Shown: positions 34,605 to 46,600 of the stretch, in pieces
How positions within the stretch are numbered: the first letter of the stretch is position 1
Layout of the letters: every line of letters starts with the position of its first letter
NCBI GenBank assembly: GCA_015680685.1
Contig: MNCI01003607.1
Coordinates: forward strand, 298,029 to 362,028
From: Gnetum montanum
Lineage: Eukaryota > Streptophyta > Gnetopsida > Gnetales > Gnetaceae
Direction: 5' to 3'
DNA: 64,000 nt
Translations under genes and position numbers: made by a program
The notes under the pieces: model-generated
The model's database searches: none
What the model was told of the DNA's origin: nothing
The model's input: the letters and a program-made list of their open reading frames with translations, nothing else

Positions 34605-37600
34605 CTACGAATTATCCTCTTTCTTTTCAGAATTTTTAAGATAAATTGCTTCTAATACAATCTTTGCAAATACATAACGAATCTCCTCAATCCCACCATT
34701 TAATAGAGATTCATAGTCTATTGTATCTCCTTTTTTGCTTTGATAACAAGATGGACCACCAACACAATTGAATATATTCATCACCTTTGAGTAAGTCTGT
34801 GGTGTTATGAAAACCTGCAAAACAAATCAGGAAAAAATTTTAAACCCAAGCATACAAGCAAGCAGGAAACAAAAATCAACTAATAAACTTATAATTTTCC
34901 CAGAGTCGACTAAATATCAACAGCATAACAGGATTGGCAAAATAGCAATGATCATATTAGGATGGCAAGGATAAGATTGGCTCTTAGAGTACGGGAAATA
35001 TTATGCTGCAAATGCATTCTGCCAGCAAGATAAAATCCAAAGCTGTGCATTTATATGCTTAGCATTGTTTTATTTTTTTTATTTTATTTTTAAGTTTTTC
35101 CCTCATAAGTCATTTTAGAAAAAGATTATCTTCAAGAGTTGAAAATGGGAAAAGGCCAAGTACTTGACCCAAACTATCAAGTTTGTTCAATTGAATAACC
35201 GAAATAATCAGCTAAAACAGACACTGAAGTGTTTTATTATGCCCATGTGAAAACCACAAAGCAGATCTATTCAACAAAATTCAATTTCAGCCACTCTATA
35301 TAAACAGCCCGACCATAGAAAATCATCTTCAAATCTTTCACCTACCTTAACAGTCGGGTCATGCAGATGGGATAACCGCATTATGATCATGATGATAATG
35401 ATGTCTTGGTTCAACCCTTTGGGATTGACCCCATAACTTGTAAGATGCAAGGCACAAAGTCTTCCCAAAGAGATAAATTTAATTGATAAATACACAATAA
35501 AAGTTTTAGGTAACTTACAAGATTAGAGAACGGTGCCTGAGGGTATTTTGACATGGCCTGGGAAACAAAGTCTTCATCCATCATCGATACCAGCGCTGTT
35601 TTCAGTTCGTTTGCTAATTTTATCACTTTATCAATCACTTGATCATCTGACATATTTTCCTCAGAATCACATATTTCAGGGCTGACGGATTGGACATGAT
35701 GAGAGATTTTTCTTGCCTTATTCACAGCTTTTTCAATATTCCCGCCATTGCGAACTGACAGTGCAAATGTTGTAATAACTAGTGCGCTCTGGGGTTCATC
35801 TGCCAATGCTAAATGAAATGCAAACAGGCTTACCCTGTTCAATTAATCAAGTTAAAAGGTTAATATATCTTTAAAAATTAAAATGCAAGTCCATGATACT
35901 TGCCTAGTATTAAAAGAAATTATATGTTGCACGTCAAGATTCATATATCTAGTAGAAAGCATCACACAAACTGCATCATATTTAATGAAAATTCATTTTA
36001 CGTAAAATTCATATTTAATGACAATGCATTTTATCTAACCATCATTGACGCAGTGCACCAAAACAAAAGACATACTCTTTTCCCTTATGTTTCCCAAGCG
36101 TGTTCCTGGCATGCACATTTAAAGATAAATTTTCATTCAAATAACCCTCTCAAAGGAGATCAATTCAAAGGCACAAAAGATGGTGTTCCATGATTTCAAC
36201 TGTCAACAAGACTCTACCAGATCGTTACATCATTTCATGCAACTCTTGCAGATGTATAGGGAACTTAACACATGCTCCGTGGTTTTCAATTACTGCAATA
36301 ATAAGCATTTTAAGGGTTGCAAGTGCAACGGATTTATTCACTCATTCTTGGCATAAAAAAATTATATGAACCAAAGAAAATAAATGCAACTGGGGACGTG
36401 CTTTCATTACATTTATAAGAACCTTTTTTATTTAAAAAAAACAACTAATTTTTTTAAGTTTATGTTTCAGGAATACATATTATCTAGTACTTTCATTGTA
36501 TCTCTGCACAAACAGTTGGGGCTGAACCATAATCTGAGGGAATTTTAAAAAGATAAACACATTTTTTGTAATGTCCAGGAAAGGATACTTTAATATCAAA
36601 CAGTTTTGCACTCGCAAATACTTGGGCCTCATTAAACTCCTGCTCCACCACAAGGTATGGTCTACGCATCTCCTTGAGGTTTTATAGTATTTGTGCAAAA
36701 CAGGAGGTAATATAGTTGCTATAATCAACCCATTGTTATGATCAATTCAACATTTGTTAGTGTGAGTATAGTCCTTATCATTCAATTTGAAAAAATAGTG
36801 AATTTCAAGAAGTTGGTTGTAGTGGTCCCTACATTGCTTGTCATCTACTTAATGCTGGGGAATTCGCACTTATATACAGAGTATTAGAAGTTGAAATTTT
36901 TTGTAAAATATTTCAAATGTTAGGTTTGCTTTTTGTCCAGCATATAAAATACACTTTAATAGCTTGACACCTAGGTGCTATAATCAACCTAATATTAACC
37001 GTTGAGCACTTGTTAATTGAGTCAAAAAATTTTAACGTAAGTTCTAGTGCATCATAAAATTTAGCAAGTATTCTAAACCTTACATGTCAAAATGGACCAT
37101 GAAAGTTTGAAATCTCAGAAGGAGAACATGAAAATGGATAATAACGTGTCCAGAAGGAAAATCTGAAAACAACATAAATTATGAAATAATTATAACCATA
37201 TGATGCTCTTGTTAGAAGAACATCATTTCTTGTGTTCAGTGAACATGATTCCAATTATCAATATATACACAGTAATACATAAAATCAAGACAGGAATTGA
37301 AATCTTCCGGATATGATAACGGGGTCAATAGAAAGAAAACTTGAAAGAGCTACTGGCAACATTATGGATATAATTCACAAAGTTAATATCAACTTAAATT
37401 TTTTAAATTTCTTTTTGCTATGTTTTTCAGACATTTTAATAAAACTATTTCCTGCATCGGTCCTTTCAGGCACCAGACATAGAAGTTGCAAAAGAAACAT
37501 TTTTTAAAAAAGAAAGAAACAGGCTATGTTAAATCCTTTAAATGGTAGAATCGACGTACCATAAAGAACTATGGCATGGACGATTAGGACAAACCATGGT

Positions 37601-37621
37601 ATCCAATCTTTCAAATAACAT
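34605..37621 (-). CDS. Exons 12-14: C-terminal part of the nucleotidyltransferase
   Basis: Exon 12 (37621-37560, 62 nt) encodes [20 protein letters not shown] and lies 13.5 kb downstream of exon 11. Exon 13 (35834-35519) starts [15 protein letters not shown] and holds the acidic stretch [10 protein letters not shown]. Exon 14 (34814-34605) follows a TTTTGCAG acceptor and ends [12 protein letters not shown]...KKEDNS before a TAA. The '[11 protein letters not shown]' end is typical of the C-terminus of the plant family, so the protein is probably complete. Confidence 0.88.
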
Positions 37622-40600
37622 CTGCAGTGCACATTGCATAGTTTCAAATTCCATTTTGAGACATCAGTATAATCAATAATAACATATATTTGCAAATCGA
37701 ACAATGAGTTATATTCTAAAAAGAGTGGACCATCAACCATGCATTCTGAAGAAAGTAGAGCAGCAAAGCCTTGGCTGAGAAGGTTCTAAGAGAAATTATA
37801 TAAACTGTGAATTACATTTCAAGCCGAATAAATTATAAACTGTGAAGAGGAATGATAAGTTCTTTAAGCCGAAATAAATTTCACATCATCTGAACCAAAC
37901 ATTATTAGCCTAACATTATTTTTAACATGTTATCTGCTTTGATGACAATACGGCATTTAGCCAGTATATGTTACACCTACCACCATTACAGAAACACGGA
38001 GAAAATGGGGAAGGAGAAGGAAAGAGAGAGAAACTCTAGAAAAAAAGAAACATAAATACGTTGAAAGAGATTAAAAGTGGACCAATTTCTTTGAGTTGAA
38101 ACATTTTTATGTGGGTCATGAGCCATGCAAATCCAAGTTTATGATGAATGTGACATTAAACAGTGATGTCCAAACAAAAGAACTGCTTGCTGAAATTGAA
38201 ATAGATTATGAATAATGAACATAACTGCTAGATACTGTTAAGGTTCCATCAACAATAACACGGTATCTGATCAAAATCAAAATACTAACACAATAGATTA
38301 GCATAATGAAAACAAAATTAACACAGCCGTAATGAAAGACGAGACTCAAAGTTTCTTGCTGGAATTGGTTTGATTATCCCCCTTGAATACTAAATTTTTG
38401 GGTCTGAATCCTGATTGTTATTTGTATACCTTCTCAAGTATGATTCTTTTAGCTTTCTATGAGTCCAGTGGAGTAGAAGAAATCTAAGATGTTAGTTTAT
38501 GGCTATTAAATTGTAAGTAAATGTTAGTGATTTCTCTATTCTCTGCTATTGCAGAATTGGCTAGTTTCATTAAATGTTAGTCATGCGCCTTATATTATTT
38601 CTAGTTAGAAAAAATTAATTCAGATGATTTTGTACTGTGAGTGTTGTTAGAAAATAAAATAAAATATTATTATACCATTAAATGAACTTGAAATTACTGA
38701 TTCATTTATTTATTGTGGCGGACTAGTTAATTGAACAGATTTATCAATAAACGTCAGATATCTTTTATGTTTTGAGGAAATCAGAATTTGATATTTAAAT
38801 CAGAAAAATATTTAAGGTAGCTATTTGTTTTTCATGCCTGTCTTTTATTTCAGATAATCAGCATTGGTTGAACTAAAATCTAAATATGGTGTTTTGGGCT
38901 AGCTAGACATGTTCAATTTTACTTGCATTTCATTGTTGTTGAAATAATAGAGAAACAGAAATTACACTTGGGAAGCATTAGAATTTATTCCAGGGCTCTG
39001 TTTAAAACTTATGGTTACGTTGATTAGAAAGTCAGAATTCCTCTATCCATTAGCATAAGCAAAATTTTAGGCAAAAAAGTTGATACTATATCTTTACTAG
39101 TTGCTAGAGTATATGTGATATTACGTGTCCTAAATATTAGAAAAAGCTATCAAATTATTTATTATTATTATTCGTTATGATTTGATGATTGTTGCTGACT
39201 TAAGTAGTGTGAGGTTCAGCCATAGGGGCACCTTACATGGATTTTCCACACCTTTATATTGGAAGGGAAGAAGTCCTTGATTTGGGAATTTTGTTTCATA
39301 TGATTCTTGTGCTTGCTCGCCAAGTGTTTGTTTTAACAAAGCTTATTGATGTGCACTATCTAGTTTCTGATTTCCTGTATGCTGAATCATAAATATTGTA
39401 CCATTGGCAACAATATTATGAATAGTTGTAGAGATGGTTCCACAGCTACTATAGTTTTATTCTATTCTAATTGCAATTTGTAAATTTCATGAATAATATA
39501 TTTTCCTACATTTTGGCTTTCCATGGCTCTGCATAATAAATCTAAGATTGCTAAGATGAATAGAATAAGTTAATTCACTTCTTGTTGGGCTAGATGGCTA
39601 TGGATATGATTACAGGTTGAGTTATCTTTGCATTTGTATTGCAACTTGGGAGCATAACATGTCAAGAGATGTCCGTCATCATATTGGTATTCTCTTCCCG
39701 TTAGATCCTTGGACTTCTAGTTGCATTATATAATTTTCTATGGTTATAGTTTACTATTTATACTTAATTGAATTATCATCAATGCTGATCTGAATGCAAG
39801 GGAATTTTTTTACGATTAATTAACTGTTTAGATTAAAAATATTTCACCCATGCATTTTTGGACAACATTTTAGGGGCTTCAAGTGTTCGCAGGTTCTTAA
39901 ACTATTGTAAATCCATTTTTTAAGGAGTTGTATTCATGTTGCTGAGACACGATCTTCATGGTACTCCCAACTTCCAGATATTACCCTCAATTTCTGGAAA
40001 AAGTTCAGACATCATCTGTATTACAAAAGTTAACAAGATATCCTAATGTAGAAGGAAATATGAGATTCTGAAAGTACTATTCTGGGGACACCACTTTCTA
40101 GGCACAAGTTTCTCTTATCTTAAAAGCTGCAAGATTGGAACATTCAAATTAGTTTTCAGGAACCAAGACTTTCAAAAATAGTCTTGAACATATTTCACTA
40201 AACTATTAGCCTCTTTTATCTTATCATAAATTTTCATACTTTATCATGTAAAAAGATCCTTCTCCCGGATTCCTACAGAAAAATTATATCACAACTCCCT
40301 TGCTTTGTTAACTCATTCAGGGTACTGGGGAGATTTGAAATGAGCAGAATGGGAGCAAGCGTGGGAGCGATCGTAAGAGTGGACTGGACAGGGGGCGGTG
40401 GTGCGAGGATGGAGACTGCCAAATGCATGGGGCCTGATGCTGAGGGAGACAAAGTGGGGGATGGCCTGGGCAAGACCAAGCCTGATGTTGGCTTGTGGGA
40501 CGGGGAGGGGACCCAAGAGTATTTTGGGATGTCATCAAGTGTCAATGGCTCATTGTGGTTGTAAGTCCCCTGCTTGCCATCAAAGGGCTTACGTATGGTT

Positions 40601-43600
40601 GAGCAGAGCCTTATTGGATGCTTCGTTTCCAGTGGGTGTTGAGGATTGGGATTGGGTTCTTATGGGGGGTCCGTGGTTCTTCGGTGCTAGAGGGCTGACC
40701 CTTACACCGTAGAGGCCAAGTGTGCATTGGGACCCTGACCTCTTCTCTCATGCTCCGATTTGGGTCAGAGTTTCGGGGATCCCCTGGGAACTCTGGACAC
40801 CATCTTTTTTTTAAGTTGTTGGTGGCATTCTTTGGTGAGTTTATCGCATTGGATAAGTCCACCATGTCAATGGAGCACATGGGTTTCACAACATGCTGTC
40901 TAGCGGTCTCTATCTTCCAAGGATCTTCTTAAGGAAGTAGTTTTAGACCTCCCATCCGGGGAAGAATGTATATCGGTTGAGTACGAGAACTTGCCTACTG
41001 AAAGCTCACCGAGCAGCTCAACGACAAGTCACTGTGCATTCTGTGAGAAGCCAAGCCATCTAGCTGAAATATTCAAGGTTAAAGCTAGGGCCTCTACTGC
41101 CAAGCTAACTAATGAGGGCGGATGGATGAGGGTGAAGTGGAAAGGTTGCAAGGTGCCTAGAGGGCATTCGGGTGTTTGGCCATGGGGGCCGACCGGTGTT
41201 GCTAGGTCACCAGGTAGGCCTCGACCTGGTGGTTGCCAAGCCGAGTGTGGGGTTGGCCTCGACTAGTATGTCGACTACAACACTGAGCCCTAGTCTGCAT
41301 CCTGAAGAGGGTTTTGCTACGCCTCTGGATTCCCCAGCCCAAGGAAAAGAATTGCCTCCTCTAGGGGATTGGGTGTCAATGATATAGGGTTCAACCAAAC
41401 CCAAGCTAGAGGAGATGCCCCAACCAAGCAAAGAGGTTGGGGGTGGGTTCCAGGTCTCAGTGGAGTTTGGTAAGGTCAAACGGCCACCCACGCCACTAGT
41501 ACGCAACAAGCAAACTCAACTGGAAATCAATTTAGGGATTCAAATGACCATGAAAGAGGTCTACTGAAAACGGTTCACCAATAGACCATGAAGATCATGA
41601 CCTAGAATTGCAAGGGCCAAGGTACCCCTTATAAGCATCAGACCTTGAAGTAAATGGTGTATAGGGACCAGTGTCACGTTGTTTGTCTACAAGAGACCAA
41701 GCTACAACAAGAATTTGGACTTTTACAATGGGACGAGTGGCAAGTTCATCAGGTGGTCTGCCATGGTAGAGCTAGAGGTATGGCCATCCTGTCTCAATTA
41801 TCGTTCCAATTCGTGGATTCTTGGGTCTAGAGCATTACTATTAGGCTGACCTCTTCAAGCCTCCAACATATGAATTTCTATGGGGCACAACAATGGGAGA
41901 AGCAGCTCATTGAGCTTCAAAGGATCACCAAGGTTGTTCCCAATTGGCGATGGTGGATCCTGGTTGGTGATTTCAACCAACAATTGCACTAAGAGAAATC
42001 GAGGGAAGACTGCACTGCTCCTGTGGGTGCTGATCAGTTCAAGCTATTCCTCTAGTAGCACGACCTTGTGGATGTTGTCATTGGGGACTGCCTCTATACC
42101 TAGAGCAATCGTAGGCAAGGGAAAGATAGGGTGATGTCATGGATTCACAGGGTTTGTGTTGGATTGGCCTTCCTACTTGAGCAAGATGTGCAAGTCACAG
42201 GAAAAGAAAGGCACACTTCAGATCACAGATCGTTGATTTGTCAAATTGGGCAACAATCTCATCCTACAATTTCGAGGCTCTGATTTGAAAGAACCTGGCT
42301 CACAAAACCATGGCAACAACCACTTGTGATTGCAATCTAAGACAAATGCTCCTTTGCTAGGGATCCACGCAATTTTCTAAAAAACAACCTTAACTTGCTA
42401 AAGAAAGAGATTTGATCACTGAGACAAGAAGAGAAATACACCTTTCGATCACATTGAGGGATGTTACAATAGCAGCTCCTAGCTGTCCAAGCATGGCAGG
42501 AGGTGGGGGAATCTTTGGTTCAGGAGGAGCAAGAGCTTCTGATGGGGTTACAAAAGCTGGATAAGGAGGAAATCGATTATTGGAGACAATGCTCATGGAA
42601 CCGATGGCTAAAGGACAGGGATAGACCCACTCGCTTCTTCTTCACTATTGCCCAAGCTAATAACTTGTTGATGAAGGTGCCTCATTTTATTCAGGCAAGG
42701 ATAGAATTGATTCAAATGCAAGACATCGCACAAGAATTGTACTAGGCTGCCATTTGGAGGGAGGGAGAGAGGCTCCCTCTCTCAATCCTGGTGCCGCAAG
42801 TCCACACTAGGGAGGACAATCGTAAACTACTTAACCTATTTACCTAGTGCAAGTTAGAAGATGCTATGGGGGACCTAAAACCAAGCAAGGCCCCTAGGCT
42901 TGACGGGTGGCCCATGGAATTCTTTCAAGAATTTGCAGACATTCTTGGGAGAAAAGTGCTTGACTCATTTAACACTATGTTCAAATGGAGATAGGTTCGC
43001 CACGAAATCAACTACTCCAAGATTGTGCTTCTCTCTAAAGTTGTTGATCCTTCAAACCCCTCGCAATTTCGGCCAATCAAAGTGTGCAACACCTTGTTAA
43101 GGTTGTTTACCAAGATGATTGTTCAGTGGCTAGCCCCTCTCATGCTGGGACTAGTCAACAACAATCAAGTAGGCTTTGTTAAGGAGCAATTTTTGCAGTA
43201 TTAGGTGATCCTATTGCAAGAAATTTTGAACTTCCTCCACACAATGTGTTTCCCATGTATGTGTTTCAAACTAGATATCACTAAAGCCTATGACACAATT
43301 AGCTAGGAAGCCATGAGGGAAATTATGACCTGTAAGGGCTTTTGTCATGATTTTGTTGATTTATGTTCACTTGCAATCATTGGTTGCCTACTCCATTGAT
43401 CTAGATGGTAGGCTCTGGAGATTTTCATCCCCAAGTAAAGGTCTTAGCCAAGGCAATCCATTGTCTTCATACTTGTTTATCATTGTCATGAAGACATTAA
43501 ATGCCTATTGCAAAGCTAAGGGGGTTCGAGGGCTCAACATTGCTACTGTGAAGTGTATGGCAAAACATTACGCTGACAACTCTATACTTTTTACCAAGGG

Positions 43601-46600
43601 CACTATGCCACAAACCCAGGCAATGGACCATGCGCTTACTAGGATGGCCCAGGAGATAGGATTGAAAGTGAGAAGGCCAAATCAACATTATACCTAACCC
43701 ATACGGATGCCCAAGTGAAGAGGAAAACCATCCAATTACTAGGCAACATGAAAGTGAGAAGGCCAAATCAACGTTATACCTAACCCATACGGATGCCCAA
43801 GTGAAGAGGAAAACCATCCAATTACTAGGCAACATGCCTGGGACTAAACAAGATGTGTATCTTGGGTTTCTAATCTTCACTTAGAATAGACAACAAGCTC
43901 GGCTCAAACTGCTCTAGCTATTACAACAACGGATCAGTCATTGGACAATGTGCTTCCAGAAAAGGAACGGATGGATTCTCCTGGCAACAATCATCCTTTT
44001 GGTGATTGCTAGATTCACTACATCCATTGCCTCCTCCACACAAGAAATCAGAAACAAAGTGGACTAGCTAATACACAAATTCATTTGGTCCGGGGGGGAA
44101 AGGGTGGAAGTGGCTTCATTTGGTGAGTTGGGACACCATGGCTTGGCCTAGGGAAGCGGGCAAACTAGGGATTCTCAGATTTGCAGATATGGTTAGAATG
44201 TGACACCAACAACTAGTGAATCGACTAAACAGGACTAACACAAACCAAACACAAAGGACTTGAAATATGTGAAACAAATATCAATACTAGATAGCACACA
44301 TCATAATTCATTACTTTGGTGCTCACTCTATCATCATGACGCATGTTGGGTCAAACTGCAGTGCCACCCCACCTCATTATATGGCATCAATACCCTAAGA
44401 TCCTTGGCTAGCCACCAATCTAGCGTGGTAGATTGCCAAACAAGGTAAGGTGTTCCTGTGGTTAGCCAACCATGCTGCCCTCCCCATGCGGGTGGAGTTG
44501 AGGAGACGGGGTTTGAACTTAGACGATAGGTGCCCATCGCGTAGTTAGTTGCTTGAAACATGAAGCCACTTTGCTTTTGAATGCACCTTCAGTAAGGCAA
44601 TATGGTGCACTAATGGGATCTCCCCACCCATACGATTTGACGATGACTCCAAGGCCACAGCAATTCTGTGGTGTTTGTGGCGGTCAAGCAATCACCTTAT
44701 ATTCAAATAGGTGCCTTTACTACCACCTATGCAAGTGGCTGTGGAGGGAGTGAGGCTGTGGAGAGAAGCTACAATCAACATGGGTGCAACTCCTACTTTC
44801 GAACCTTGTTGCACCAAATTCCAAGGAATGCCAAAATTTGGGGCCTGTTTATGCATGTCGGGTGGGTTGATTTCCTCCCATTGTTGGTGGGAGATCCAAC
44901 TCTTTCAAACGGCAAGTTTTTTGCCAATTAAAAGAATGACTATCTGAATTGAAGTCACTGAAGATGCGCAGGCAAGAGTTATGGATATGCTAGTCTTTGG
45001 AGAAGTTGTGTGGCCAACGAACAAAGACTTGCAGGATGCAGAGGCCTTCTTTACTGGGCCGATGTCGCAGATTGCAAGTGGCCGAGTGCCTAAATCGACG
45101 CTACCCTCACTATGGCAACATGTGGTGGAGTTGATTGAACGTTTTTTGTTTAGACTAGTACTGTTTGGAAATTACACAGGGTTCACTTTACACTCCTTGA
45201 ATGCCTGTGCATGGAGCAGATGGTGAACGCACCTAGGTTTTTTCTAACGTTGCTACGACATCAACGACTGGGGAGACACTTGATTCTTATTCTTGCCTTA
45301 TGGCGGGCAGCTCATCAGGCGCATACGATGCAGACTCCTGTTCGGACCTGTGACTCCATCTATATTAGACAGAGGCATCCAGAGGCAACTGCTGCTGCTC
45401 AACTGCCTCTGGGTTGAACAATGGTGGCACTAGGAGAAGCCCAACATCTTGAGGGGGAAATGATGGAGACTAATTTATGGGAGAATTCAAGAGGAAGTCG
45501 GGATTTGTCCACCTTGCAGAAGAAGATTGATGCTGCTGTGGAGGAGGCCACCTCGTAGGCACACACAGAGGAAAGGAGGACATGGGAGGCCAAGTGGGAA
45601 GCTAGGGAAGAGGCCTTTCAACGACAGCTCCAACAGCTAGAGCTTTAGCACCAAGAAATGGTTGAGGTGCTTCAATGACAAAGGGAAGTGGGGAATGTGG
45701 CTACCAGGGCTACGTTGGAAGAAGAATTCCACACAGAATTGAAAGCAGAGCTGTAGTAGGAGGAACTCAATCAGTAGACACTGGAATAGGAGGAGGAAAT
45801 TCAAAGGAAAAATGAGCATAGGGAGAACAAAGTGCTCCAGTAGCAGCTTGATTGGATGCATGAACAAAACACGATCACCTAGCTGCATGAGGGGAAATGC
45901 CCCTATGTTAGGATGCAAATCAATCATAACTCCTCATGGCAGGAACTCATATGGCATGTCCAACTTGCATCAGCGAAACTCCATCTAGATGGTACGGGCA
46001 ATACAACCGATAGGACACATAAGGTTGAGGCCTTTAAGATTTTTCAGCAAGCAACCGCCTTTGTAAATATGGAGGGCATCACGCTTAGCTGAACAATCTC
46101 CACTCACAATATCAGCCTAACTACAAGTGTGCACACCTGCCTAGGCATTTTTGACAGGTGGGGTGTGTCGGTTTTGTTGTTGTTCTATTTGTTTTCCTAT
46201 GTCTGTTTCAGGTCTGCCCTGATTGGATGGTTGGGCATGTGTTTTAGGTTTTTCTTATCACCTATGGTTGTGTATAGAAGGGGCCTGGGGACATGTTTTT
46301 GGTTTTGATGTGCATGGTCGGGAAAGAATGTATACCACTAGGTGGATGGAGAGAAGGTTTGTGGGCTGACATCCACCCCAATTTTTGGGTTTTAGACAAT
46401 TTCCTTGGGGTTTCTCTCCCCTTGTTTTCTTGTAAATATACCGTAGTTATTTTAATATACTCCCGAAATTTTCTCAAAAAAAAAAAAAAACAAAACAAAA
46501 AGCTCCTTCTCCCATCTTGCTTGATCAAATTCTTTGTGGATTTTCACCAGTACTTCTTCAACATCCACTAATGATCTGCTGGAACTCTAATCTGTACGTT

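Larger units (their letters stand above)
40267..46496 (+). mobile_element. LINE (L1-type) with 17-bp target duplication, inserted in intron 11
   Basis: The flanks AAAAAGATCCTTCTCCC (40250-40266) and AAAAAGCTCCTTCTCCC (46497-46513) differ at one base. The element ends with TCCCGAAATTTTCTC and an A-run from 46476. It is notably more GC-rich than the intron. In order it holds ORF1 with a DUF4283-like domain and knuckle, an apurinic-type endonuclease, RT, an RT-associated zinc finger, an additional unrecognised domain, a coiled-coil region and a ~400-bp 3' UTR. It is antisense to the host gene. Premature stops and an 86-bp duplication make it inactive. Confidence 0.88.

Noticed and set aside
40313-40545. 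Overlapping minus-strand frames rich in Pro, Ser and Leu
   Set aside because: Complement of the GC-rich LINE ORF1; no independent motifs.
46293-46571. Plus-strand 92-codon frame before the A-run
   Set aside because: It lies in the LINE 3' UTR and runs through the poly(A).
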